Origin: Hymenobacter sp. BT188
GTDB taxonomy: Bacteria; Bacteroidota; Bacteroidia; Cytophagales; Hymenobacteraceae
DNA: 64,000 nucleotides
NCBI RefSeq assembly: GCF_014333585.1
Contig: NZ_JACSCW010000001.1
Location: 62,001-126,000, forward strand
Reading direction: 5' to 3'
Shown here: positions 1 to 7,567 of the stretch, piece after piece
Position numbering within the stretch: the stretch's first letter is position 1
Layout of the letters: each line of letters opens with the position of its first letter
Program-made: the position numbers and the translations under genes
Notes under the pieces: model-generated
Told to the model about the DNA's origin: nothing
What the model saw: the letters and a program-made list of their open reading frames with translations, nothing else
The model's database searches: none

Positions 1-333
1 CTCAAAGCCATTGAACTGGTCTGGACGCCGGGCATTATTTACTCTACCCTGGGTGCCTTAGTAGTCATGACGCTCTATGATTTGGCGCGTTTCCGTTTTG
101 TGCCGCTGTGGCGTCGCACCTTGTGGCACTATGACCATCTGTGGAAGATGATCAGTGCTTATTTTGCTCTGGTATCGGCATTCACCGGCACGGTGCTGCC
201 GCAGTACAAGCCGTATAGCCAGTTTGGGCCGTCGGTGGTAGGAGTGATGCTGGTGCTGAGCTTTGGGCTGTACTATGCGTTGCGCCCGGCCGCTTCCAAG
301 CATGGATTACTTACCCCTAAGCGCCCCGCCTGA
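1..333 (+). CDS. Partial membrane protein (5' end outside window), unrecognised
   Basis: The frame is open from base 1 to a TGA at 331-333, so this is the C-terminal part (about 110 residues) of a longer protein. The visible part holds about three hydrophobic segments separated by short basic loops (for example RFRFVPLWRR) and ends in a basic tail. It reads as a polytopic inner-membrane protein. I do not recognise the family. It lies just upstream of a LytS-type kinase in the same direction, so it could be co-transcribed with it, by analogy with the membrane proteins next to the second kinase at 4-6.4 kb. Confidence 0.6.
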   Translation, partial: LKAIELVWTPGIIYSTLGALVVMTLYDLARFRFVPLWRRTLWHYDHLWKMISAYFALVSAFTGTVLPQYKPYSQFGPSVVGVMLVLSFGLYYALRPAASKHGLLTPKRPA

Positions 334-401
334 CCTTGTCTACTAGCCCGTATCTTGCCAGCGCTACCACGCCTACTGAGCTTGGTTCTCCCGTCCTCAC
401 T

Positions 402-1466
402 ATGCCCGTACATGCCCCCACAATGCCCCCCAGACAAGCCACACGGGCCTGGCTGCGCATATTGCTGACGCTACTGTTGCTTTCCTGCACTATCAGCCTA
501 CTTACCTGTCTCGATTGCCTGGATAACCCCCGAGAGCTGGCTATAAACTTCGTGTTGACGGCCGTGTACACCACAGGGCTGTGGCTGGCCAACGGCTACT
601 CCGTGGATTGGCTTGATCGGTACGTGAGCTGGAAGCAGGCGCCCGCTAAGCGGCTGGCCCTTACGTTGCTCGTGTCGCTGGGGGGCTCTTTGGTGGTGAT
701 TGTGCTGGTGCGGCTGGGGTATATCCTGTATCGAGGCCGCAATCCAGCGTTGCTGTTCTCACCCCAATACGTTGATGGCTACTTGTTTCCGCTGGTCATC
801 ACGGCCCTGATTTCCATGTTCATGCATAGCCGGTCTTTCCTGCTGGGCTGGCGCGAGGCCGTGGTTCAAACCGAGCGTTTACAGAAGGAAATGGCGCAGG
901 CCGAAGCCGAAACACTCCGCCAGCAGCTTGATCCGCACTTTATGTTCAATGCCCTGAATGCCCTCACTTCGCTGGTAGAAGAGGAGCCACAACTGGCAGT
1001 GCGCTTCATTCGGCAATTGTCGCAGGTGTACCGCTATGTGCTTGATGCCCGCGGACGGGAGGTGGTGCCGCTCACCGACGAGCTGGAGTTTGCCCAGGCT
1101 TATCTGTTTTTGCAGCGCATTCGCTACGGCGAAGCCTTGCAGGCCGAACTACCTGACCCCAGCAGTGTACCGTCTCAGCTGATGGTGCCGCCGCTGAGCC
1201 TACAGTTGCTGTTAGAAAATGCACTGAAGCACAACATTGCGCTCCAACAGCAACCGCTGCATATCCGCTTCGAGCTAAACTTGCCCGCCCGCCAGCTAAC
1301 TGTGCGTAACACACTACGGCCACGTCGCCTTAGCCCCGAAGAAACCAGCGGCCTTGGCCTGCGCAACCTGCAGGCTCGCTACGCTTTTCTGACCAAGCAG
1401 TCTCTGCTTATTCAGCCGACTGCCAATGAATTTGTCGTAACACTGCCGCTGCTTGAAATAGGCTAA
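402..1466 (+). CDS. LytS-family sensor histidine kinase
   Basis: Membrane sensor kinase of the LytS/YehU type (His_kinase, PF06580). The N-terminal half has about four hydrophobic segments. A short coiled stretch follows, then the H-box QQLDPHFMFNALNAL with the phospho-accepting His at about residue 179, and an ATPase part with LLENALKHN as N-box and GLGLRNLQARY as G-box. The expected partner is the LytTR regulator at 1755, in the same direction. The frame is open back to a TTG at 336, but the ATG codons at 402 and 423 give a more usual start just before the first membrane segment; I prefer 402. The stimulus cannot be read from the sequence. Confidence 0.85.
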   Translation: MPVHAPTMPPRQATRAWLRILLTLLLLSCTISLLTCLDCLDNPRELAINFVLTAVYTTGLWLANGYSVDWLDRYVSWKQAPAKRLALTLLVSLGGSLVVIVLVRLGYILYRGRNPALLFSPQYVDGYLFPLVITALISMFMHSRSFLLGWREAVVQTERLQKEMAQAEAETLRQQLDPHFMFNALNALTSLVEEEPQLAVRFIRQLSQVYRYVLDARGREVVPLTDELEFAQAYLFLQRIRYGEALQAELPDPSSVPSQLMVPPLSLQLLLENALKHNIALQQQPLHIRFELNLPARQLTVRNTLRPRRLSPEETSGLGLRNLQARYAFLTKQSLLIQPTANEFVVTLPLLEIG

Positions 1467-1532
1467 TTAGGAATAGAGATGCGTAGTTTCATCTCTCGCT
1501 CAGCAATACTTATTCGTCCTAATCTAGTCCAC

Positions 1533-1619
1533 CTGTCATCCTGAGCTGGCGAAAGACCTTGTGCCAGTTGAACGATTTGTTCTCGCGTGAGAAGGTCCTT
1601 TGCCAGCTCAGGATGACAG
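1533..1619. repeat. Long intergenic inverted repeat (TGTCATCCTGAGC type)
   Basis: Arms at 1533-1560 and 1592-1619 are complementary over 28 bases with very few mismatches. The outer ends read CTGTCATCCTGAGCTGG and its complement; the loop is about 31 bases. It lies between the kinase and the regulator. The repeat at 25928-26008 starts with the same TGTCATCCT and also contains AAGGACC-like sequence, so the two look like members of one dispersed family. It contains no gene. Confidence 0.75.
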
Positions 1620-1754
1620 ACAAACAAGATGACAGACAAAGTGGAAGATTGAAGAATAGATGATAAGCAACGCCCACGACGAATAGACGTGAATACGCGT
1701 CTTTATATATAGTAGAAAAAGCCCCCCAGAACAGCCGAAATCACTTTATAACAA

Positions 1755-2552
1755 ATGTCGACTCTGCCTGCGCTTCGTGCCCTTATCATTGAAGATGAAC
1801 CCTTAGCTGCCCGGCGCCTGACGGAGCTGTTGCGTCGGCAGCAGCCGGTGGTAGAAGTGATAAGCACCGCCGAATCGGTGGCGGCAGCCAAGGTGCTGCT
1901 CGATACGCTCCGGCCCGCGCCCGACGTGCTCTTTTTGGATATTCATTTGGCCGATGGCCTGAGTTTCGAGCTGTTTGAGCAGACTACGGTGCCATGTCCG
2001 GTTATTTTCACTACCGCCTACGACCAGTATGCCATTCGAGCTTTCAAGGTGAACAGCGTGGATTATCTGCTCAAACCCATCGATACCGGAGAGTTGGAAG
2101 TAGCTGTGCAGAAGCTGCGCGAGCGGCGCGGCAGCACCCAAGCGGCTACCCCTACGGCCTTCGATCCAGCTTTGCTGGCGCAGGTATTACAGCAAATGCA
2201 AACCCGACCCAGTTACAAAGAGCAATTTGTGGTGCGCGTAGGCGAGCATCTAAAAACTATTGCCACAGAGCAGATAGCCTACTTTTTTAGCCTCGAAAAA
2301 GCCACTCTGCTCCAGACCCGCGAAAACCGCCGGTTTGTGGTGGACTACACGCTGGAGCAGTTGGAAAGCCTGCTCGATCCGCGCCAATTCTTTCGCCTCA
2401 ACCGCACGTACCTCGCCCAAGCTAGCGCCATTCAGGATATTATTCACTACACCAATTCTCGCCTCCAAACCGTGCTTCAGCACTGCCCTGAGGGCCCCGT
2501 GCTGGTAAGTCGAGAGCGGGTGCCGGCTTTCAAAGCCTGGCTGGATAGATAG
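1755..2552 (+). CDS. LytTR-family response regulator
   Basis: DNA-binding response regulator, 265 residues. The receiver domain (about 8-125) has the acidic pair in IIEDEP, the phospho-acceptor Asp62 in LFLDIHLADG, and Lys107 in YLLKPID. The C-terminal LytTR domain (about 160-265) shows FVVRVGEHL and FFRLNRTYL. It is probably phosphorylated by the kinase ending at 1466. The 288 bases between them hold an inverted repeat and an AAAAAGCCCCCCAG element 28 bases before the start, so it may be transcribed separately. It is clearly related to the regulator on the opposite strand (2590-3381), sharing YTLEQLESLLDPR and FFRLNR. Confidence 0.9.
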   Translation: MSTLPALRALIIEDEPLAARRLTELLRRQQPVVEVISTAESVAAAKVLLDTLRPAPDVLFLDIHLADGLSFELFEQTTVPCPVIFTTAYDQYAIRAFKVNSVDYLLKPIDTGELEVAVQKLRERRGSTQAATPTAFDPALLAQVLQQMQTRPSYKEQFVVRVGEHLKTIATEQIAYFFSLEKATLLQTRENRRFVVDYTLEQLESLLDPRQFFRLNRTYLAQASAIQDIIHYTNSRLQTVLQHCPEGPVLVSRERVPAFKAWLDR

Positions 2553-2589
2553 AAAATTTGCCCCCCAAACCAGTTTTAGGTTGATAAAA

Positions 2590-3381
2590 TCAGCCTTCTA
2601 GCCATTGCTTAAATACACTGGCTTTCTCCCGGCTCACTACCACTTCATCCGTTGGACTGGGGGCCAAATCCAGCTTTAGCTTGCCGTTGAAATGCGGGTG
2701 CAAGCGCTGCACGGCCTGTAAATGAGTCACAAACTGCCGGTTAAGACGAAAAAAATGCCGCGGGTCGAGCAGGCTTTCCAACTGCTCCAGCGTATAGTCC
2801 ACCACAAACCGGCGGCCGTCCAGCGCCACGAGCGTCGTGACTTCATTACGGCTCTGAAACCAAGCTATTTGCCCCGCCGGTAGCGGCAATAGTTGCTCGC
2901 CGCTGCGCACCAGAAAGCGCGATTTATAGGGCTGATTGGGGAGGGGCAGGCTGTCGAGCAGGCGCTCCAGGCGCTGGGCGGTATCGGGTGGGGGCGAGGT
3001 GGCCGGTGCCCGCCATTGCTCCAGCTTCGTGAGGGCGGCCTCCAACTCGGCCAGCTTGATAGGCTTTAGCAAATAGTCGATGCTGTTCGTCTTGAAAGCC
3101 CGGATGGCGTAAGCGTCGTAGGCGGTGGTGAAGATGACTGGACTGCGCACCACCGTACGCTCAAACAGCCCGAAGCTGAGCCCATCGGCCAAGTGAATAT
3201 CAGCCAGAATAAGGTCGGGGGGCAAATTTGACTTCAGCCACGCCAACCCTGCCATCACGCTATCCAGCACCGCTACAACCTTAGCCTCTGGCGCCGCCTG
3301 ATGCAGTAACCGCTGGAGGCGCTCCGCTGCTGGGTACTCATCTTCGAGCACTAAAACGGTCATGGATAACTTGAGGGCCAT
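2590..3381 (-). CDS. LytTR-family response regulator (second copy)
   Basis: Response regulator of 263 residues. Receiver: acidic residues in LVLEDEYPAAERL, phospho-acceptor Asp61 in LILADIHLADG, Lys in YLLKPIK. The C-terminal LytTR domain carries FLVRSGEQL and FFRLNRQFV. It is the last gene of a leftward group (ABA4-like, membrane protein, kinase, DoxX-like, regulator), 5 bases after the DoxX-like gene. ATG codons at 3381 and 3363 are both possible; the second gives MTVLVLEDE, a typical receiver start. Its stop lies 37 bases from the stop of the convergent regulator, and the gap contains one TTTGCCCCCCA element. Confidence 0.9.
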   Translation of the reverse strand: MALKLSMTVLVLEDEYPAAERLQRLLHQAAPEAKVVAVLDSVMAGLAWLKSNLPPDLILADIHLADGLSFGLFERTVVRSPVIFTTAYDAYAIRAFKTNSIDYLLKPIKLAELEAALTKLEQWRAPATSPPPDTAQRLERLLDSLPLPNQPYKSRFLVRSGEQLLPLPAGQIAWFQSRNEVTTLVALDGRRFVVDYTLEQLESLLDPRHFFRLNRQFVTHLQAVQRLHPHFNGKLKLDLAPSPTDEVVVSREKASVFKQWLEG

Positions 3382-3386
3382 CTAGA

Positions 3387-3908
3387 TTAATGGAATAGAT
3401 AATTGAGGGGATAGGGGATAAAATAGGTCTCTTGGGGAAATACAGCGAGATATAAAGGCAGAGCTAAGGCAAAGTACCACGTCCAGGCAATAAAAAACAG
3501 TTGGAGCGGAATACGGAACCAGAGGTAGCGCGGGCCTAGCCCATCCAAGGTGCCAGTCTGGTAATTCAAATGGCGTTGAGCCGCGATGATGTTGCCGGGC
3601 AAAATCAGGACGAAAAAGGCGATAAGTAGCCAAGCCGTGACTGGGCGCAACGCTGGAAGTAGCAACCCCACTGCCGCCGCGATTTCCAGTACGCCAGTAG
3701 CTAGTATCCATGCTTTTTTGGCAGGCAGAAAGTCCGGCAGCATTTGCATCATACCTTTTGTAAAGGCAAAATGCGCCACTCCTGTAAACAGCAGCATGGC
3801 GGCCATCGCTCCGTTGCCGGCGAAGACAAAATTTGCGCTGCCATCCAGGAAATACGTGCTGCCAGCCAGCAGACCGAACATGGTGAGCAACACAAATAAT
3901 GGTTTCAT
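3387..3908 (-). CDS. DoxX-like membrane protein
   Basis: A 173-residue integral membrane protein with about four helices. The segment around FTKGMMQMLPDFLPAKK followed by GVLEIAAAVGLLLP is the usual DoxX/DoxD-like pattern: a small four-helix protein of unclear biochemical role, often linked to redox or quinone-related functions. It sits between the kinase (30 bases upstream) and the regulator (5 bases downstream) of one operon, so its expression is probably tied to that signalling pair. No catalytic residues can be identified. Confidence 0.75.
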   Translation of the reverse strand: MKPLFVLLTMFGLLAGSTYFLDGSANFVFAGNGAMAAMLLFTGVAHFAFTKGMMQMLPDFLPAKKAWILATGVLEIAAAVGLLLPALRPVTAWLLIAFFVLILPGNIIAAQRHLNYQTGTLDGLGPRYLWFRIPLQLFFIAWTWYFALALPLYLAVFPQETYFIPYPLNYLFH

Positions 3909-3938
3909 ACCGATAGCTGTAAAGAAGAAAGCGCTGCC

Positions 3939-4967
3939 TCAACGAGGCCCCAGCAGCGGCAGCCGCACCCGAAACCGATGATTTTCAGTGCTGATTTCTA
4001 CTGGCTGGGAGGCATGCAGCAGCTCGTAGCGGTGCTGCACATTGCGCAAGCCCGTACCGGTGCAACGCACGAGCCCCGCCAGCCTTGGGCGCAGGATATT
4101 TTCCACCGTGAAGTATCCGGTAACTGGATCGGCAGTGAGGCGAAGCTCCAGCGGGTGTTCGCGCGAGGCGACATTGTGCTTGAGCGCATTTTCCACCAGC
4201 AGCTGCACGCTCAGGGGAGCTACATGCCAATCGAGCGCCGCTGGTGGAATATCATGCTCAACCCGTAGGTTATCGCGAAAACGGACTTTTTGCAGAGCCA
4301 CATAGGTATCCACAAAAGCCAGTTCCTCCGCCAGCGACACCGTTACTTTTTCGCGGCTGAGCAGCACGTAGCGGTATACATCGGCTAGCTGTTCCACAAA
4401 CTCTTGGGCGGCCGTATTGCCGGGCTCAATGAGGGCAGAAAGCGTGTTGAGTGAGTTGAACAAAAAGTGCGGATCGAGCTGGTTTTGCAGGGCCTCAAGC
4501 TGGCTTTGCACCCCGGCTTGGGTAAGCTGCTCGGCATGGCGCACATTCTGCTCCCACTTCTGAAAAAAATGGTGACTTTCGTACACAAGCAGCACCACCG
4601 AAGTAGGCACCAGATTCAGCAGCACTTGCACAAAAATCCGCTCGGCACTTAGCACCCCAAATATTTCGGTGGGCAGTAAAAGTGTGAGCCCAACGGTGAT
4701 GGTAACGGTAGCCAAACTGGCGTAGAGCAGGCAAGCGGCAGCCAACCACCAGATGCGCACCGATGTTTGACGCACATCAGGAAAACGGCGAATAAGCCAT
4801 TGCCAGATAGCGCGGGTTCCCAGCCAAATGGTAAGTGTGTAAACAAGCGAAATCGGCCAGCTGACCAGGAACACCGGAACAGACCGAAAAGCATAATCGG
4901 CCTCGGGAAGCAGCATGAGCACGCTTACAATCGGGATTCCAAACAGCAGCAACTGACGGTCTTGCAT
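3939..4967 (-). CDS. LytS-family sensor histidine kinase (second copy)
   Basis: About four N-terminal membrane segments are followed by the His_kinase H-box LQNQLDPHFLFNSLNTLSAL, LLVENALKHNVAS (N-box) and GTGLRNVQHRYELL (G-box). It resembles the kinase at 402-1466 in length and layout. I chose the ATG at 4967 (MQDRQLLLFG), which directly precedes the first membrane helix; the frame extends to a GTG at 5018 with a proline-rich leader. The kinase and LytTR regulator genes are split by the DoxX-like gene, but all lie on one strand with short gaps. Confidence 0.87.
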   Translation of the reverse strand: MQDRQLLLFGIPIVSVLMLLPEADYAFRSVPVFLVSWPISLVYTLTIWLGTRAIWQWLIRRFPDVRQTSVRIWWLAAACLLYASLATVTITVGLTLLLPTEIFGVLSAERIFVQVLLNLVPTSVVLLVYESHHFFQKWEQNVRHAEQLTQAGVQSQLEALQNQLDPHFLFNSLNTLSALIEPGNTAAQEFVEQLADVYRYVLLSREKVTVSLAEELAFVDTYVALQKVRFRDNLRVEHDIPPAALDWHVAPLSVQLLVENALKHNVASREHPLELRLTADPVTGYFTVENILRPRLAGLVRCTGTGLRNVQHRYELLHASQPVEISTENHRFRVRLPLLGPR

Positions 4968-5024
4968 GGTGGGTGGCGTGGGTTTTGGCCCCCGTGGGGC
5001 TAGCGGCAACTTACGCACTTTCCC

Positions 5025-5903
5025 TTACTGCGAAAGCAGGGGCAGACCGCTCAGCGCCCGCCAGTACAGCAGCGCCACCCCACTGGCGTAGAGCGCCGCG
5101 AAAGCAAAAATCCCTGTTGTTTGAGCGCCAGAGCGCCAATTGGGCATTGTGCGAGCCAGCAGCCAACCGGCCAGGGGAAGCGCCTGCAAGGCGTGCAAAC
5201 CCAGGAAATGGGCGGCGCGCAAATCGCCGGCGCGGGTGCTCCAGCCCAGCACGGGCAAGCCGGCACCACCATCGGGGGCGCCTACAGTATGACCATTCTG
5301 ACTAATCATGGCTCCCCCGATGGCACTTCCCAGCAGAAACAATAGGAGCCCCAGCCGCATGCCCCACACGTACCCAGCCGAGCCGAAAGGCCGGTGGCGC
5401 AGCATCAGGTACAAGGCCCACACCAGCAGTAGGGTATTAATGGCGATAAACAAGCCCATGGCGGCAAATACCAGCGCATCGAATACGGAGCTGTTGTTGA
5501 AATGTGAAGTAGTACCACGAGCAGCCTGTAGGAAGATTGCCGCAATTTCGACCGTCATGCTGAGGGCTATGCCCCAGCTTATAAAGCGTACCGACCGTTG
5601 CGCGGGGGCCGGCAAATCGGCCAGCAGCCAGCCTAGCGTCCACAAATAAATAAGGTTGGAAAGCGCGAACTTGAGGGGCTTAAACCAGGCGTTGAGGCCC
5701 GTCACAACGCGCTCATCAAACGGCACCAGCGCCAAGGCTACCAAGGCCAAACCCGCACTCAGCCACCCCGCCCACGAAAGCACTGGGTTGCAACGGTGCA
5801 GAATAATTAGCCATTCGCGCAAGTCTTGGCCCGAACCAAGGAGCACCGGACGGCGGGGAGAAAAGGAAGCGGAACTGCCGGAAGCGAAGAGGAGCGTTTT
5901 CAT
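5025..5903 (-). CDS. Polytopic membrane protein, unrecognised
   Basis: About 292 residues from an ATG at 5903 (MKTLLFASG). The frame opens 46 codons earlier, but those overlap the preceding gene's end. The protein has about seven or eight hydrophobic helices, polar loops including RGTTSHFNNSS, and a conserved-looking FLGLHALQALP near the C-terminus whose His could bind a cofactor; this is only a guess. It starts 2 bases after the stop of the ABA4-like gene, so the two are almost certainly co-transcribed, and the kinase gene follows. No family name is offered. Confidence 0.7.
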   Translation of the reverse strand: MKTLLFASGSSASFSPRRPVLLGSGQDLREWLIILHRCNPVLSWAGWLSAGLALVALALVPFDERVVTGLNAWFKPLKFALSNLIYLWTLGWLLADLPAPAQRSVRFISWGIALSMTVEIAAIFLQAARGTTSHFNNSSVFDALVFAAMGLFIAINTLLLVWALYLMLRHRPFGSAGYVWGMRLGLLLFLLGSAIGGAMISQNGHTVGAPDGGAGLPVLGWSTRAGDLRAAHFLGLHALQALPLAGWLLARTMPNWRSGAQTTGIFAFAALYASGVALLYWRALSGLPLLSQ

Positions 5904-5905
5904 GC

Positions 5906-6388
5906 CTATGACGAATAAGATGAACGAACAGAATCCAGCGTTTTGGCAGGGCAGGGGGGCAAATTCAGCGGGTAAAAGCGGCGCGCGATGGCGTACAGTA
6001 GCAGTCCTACCGGCCCAAGCAAAAAGGTGAATACCAGACACGGAATCAGCAGTAAGTGCGGCACCCCGCGGCGGTGCGCATCACGCGCCGACCACGCGCC
6101 CACGGCCAAATCGAAGCAGAGGTAATGCACCCAGCCTGCCAGCAGCGCCCACGGATCCTGGAACAGCAGCGCCACCTCGGCCAGCGAAGAAAAGCCCCCC
6201 ACGCTGCCCTGCGGACCAGCATAATGCACTCCAATTACTACCGCGTAAACTACAGCCAAGCCCAGCGACAACGCCCCGCTGAGCACCAGCCGACGCGTGA
6301 CCACCCAGCGTGGTGCTATCAGCAGCAAGACCCACCCCAGCATGGCTACGGTGTTGGCAAAGGAGAACAGTGCGGTGGGCGTGAGCAT
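5906..6388 (-). CDS. ABA4-like (DUF4281) membrane protein
   Basis: A 160-residue four-helix membrane protein. VHYLCFDLAVGAWSARDAH followed by GVPHLLLIPCLVFTFLLGPVGLLLY is the diagnostic pattern of the ABA4-like family (DUF4281). Plant ABA4 acts in neoxanthin formation; bacterial members are generally uncharacterised. It is the first gene of the leftward operon that also contains an unrecognised membrane protein, a LytS-type kinase, a DoxX-like protein and a LytTR regulator. A role in carotenoid or membrane-lipid modification would be an inference from the name-giving member only. Confidence 0.8.
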   Translation of the reverse strand: MLTPTALFSFANTVAMLGWVLLLIAPRWVVTRRLVLSGALSLGLAVVYAVVIGVHYAGPQGSVGGFSSLAEVALLFQDPWALLAGWVHYLCFDLAVGAWSARDAHRRGVPHLLLIPCLVFTFLLGPVGLLLYAIARRFYPLNLPPCPAKTLDSVRSSYSS

Positions 6389-6701
6389 AGCAGAGAGCTT
6401 TGTTTCAACTAAACTACTCCTGATTTCTACCGCAGAAAACCCTTATCCAAGCGAAACCGAACCCGCGCTGGGTGAACCGACAATATTCTGCGGTGAACCG
6501 TTGCCGTAGCCTGGAGCGAATACAAGAAACTCAGCTGGGGGGCTTTTTTACTGGCCGGCTTCTACGTTGCTGCTTCCCATCGACCGATAACCCACAGGTA
6601 ATACCTGCGTTGAATTAAAGTACTCCGGAGCGAGCTGGCTTGTCAGGCCGGCTATTCTTCCACTCACGTATTTCTGTCTGGTGGTCGCGTACTTTTAGCC
6701 T
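6389..6701. other. Intergenic region without a recognised gene
   Basis: This 313-base region separates the divergent ABA4-like operon (leftward) and a rightward gene, so it should hold both promoters. It contains a 9-base inverted pair (ACCGCAGAA at 6429-6437, TTCTGCGGT at 6486-6494), two GGTGAACCG copies near 6471 and 6492, and a single GGGGGGCTTTTTT element at 6537. I cannot assign promoter boxes with confidence. Confidence 0.4.
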
Positions 6702-7403
6702 GTGAATAAGCTCGTACTCCTGCTGCTCCTGTTGCTGAAATCGGCAATTGCCACGCACGCGGCCAGCGTAACGGTTGCGGCCGTGGTGCCCGACAGCGTG
6801 TTTGTACGGCAAACCCACCGCCGCCCGGTGTTTCAGTTCGACCAGCGCTTCTCGCTGCTCAATGGCAAGGTGGTTGGGATCAATGGGTTGAAAGGCGGCA
6901 TCGAATTTAATGGGCGTCTGCGGGCCGGTCTGGGCGTGTACCTGCTCAGCGGCGGCGTGCCTACCGATGCTCCTTTGCCCCCCGATTTGCCCCCCAACAC
7001 CCGCGACGAGCTGCGTTTTCGCTACCTCGTAGGCTATGGCGAATATGTGCTCATCGGCAACCCGCGCTGGGAACTGAGCACACCCGTACAGATTGGAATG
7101 GGCAAGTTTTACTCCCGCTATGAACTCCCCAACGGCGAAGTACGCCGCTCACCCAAAGACCAGATTTATATCCTGGAGCCTTCCATCGCCAGCCATTATC
7201 GGGTGTTTAAGTGGCTAGGCCTGGGCGGGGGTGCTGGCTACCGTCAGATGCTATTTATCAACGACAAGCTGGAAGATGAACTGAGCGGCGTCATCTTCTA
7301 TGGTCGGGTGAAGCTATTTTTGGGCGATTTGTACAAGATAACACGGGGCCGGCAGAAGCTGTTTTCGCAGGATGGGCTGCGGTCAGAGGACTGGCAGGAG
7401 TAG
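6702..7403 (+). CDS. Secreted or outer-membrane beta-barrel-like protein, unrecognised
   Basis: A 233-residue protein starting at a GTG. An N-terminal signal peptide (MNKLVLLLLLLLKSAIATHA) is followed by alternating short strands rich in Gly and aromatic residues (FNGRLRAGLGVYLLSGG, WLGLGGGAGYRQMLF, FYGRVKLFLG). This pattern suits a small outer-membrane beta-barrel. It stands alone between two leftward operons and is followed by a long inverted repeat. I do not recognise a named family. Confidence 0.65.
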   Translation: MNKLVLLLLLLLKSAIATHAASVTVAAVVPDSVFVRQTHRRPVFQFDQRFSLLNGKVVGINGLKGGIEFNGRLRAGLGVYLLSGGVPTDAPLPPDLPPNTRDELRFRYLVGYGEYVLIGNPRWELSTPVQIGMGKFYSRYELPNGEVRRSPKDQIYILEPSIASHYRVFKWLGLGGGAGYRQMLFINDKLEDELSGVIFYGRVKLFLGDLYKITRGRQKLFSQDGLRSEDWQE

Positions 7404-7422
7404 AGTAATTTCTAGCTGCCTC

Positions 7423-7549
7423 AACCCCTAGCCCCTTCTCCTAGGGGAGAAGGGGAACTAGTTCTAAAAACTAGTATTCAAGTGCTGGCTAATTTTCTAG
7501 ATAACTAAAGGTTAGTTCCCCTTCTCCCCTAGGAGAAGGGCTAGGGGTT
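7423..7549. repeat. Long intergenic inverted repeat (CCCTAGCCCCTTCTCC type)
   Basis: Arms at 7423-7460 (beginning AACCCCTAGCCCCTTCTCCT) and 7513-7549 are complementary except for one missing base, with a loop of about 52 bases. Each arm contains its own short palindrome around CTCCTAGGGGAG. The element fills the space between the convergent barrel-like gene and menE and could form a very stable hairpin at both transcript ends. Its sequence differs from the other long repeats in the window. Confidence 0.75.
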
Positions 7550-7567
7550 TAGGCCAATCGTTGAAAG

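Noticed and set aside
336-401. TTG start for the first LytS kinase
   Set aside because: An ATG at 402 gives a short N-terminus before the first membrane helix; the extra 22 residues are Ser/Thr/Pro-rich. It cannot be fully excluded.
3382-3942. Long minus-strand frame of 186 codons
   Set aside because: It is a shadow of the DoxX-like gene in another frame; composition is poor (many Arg, Ser, His) and it has no recognisable motif.
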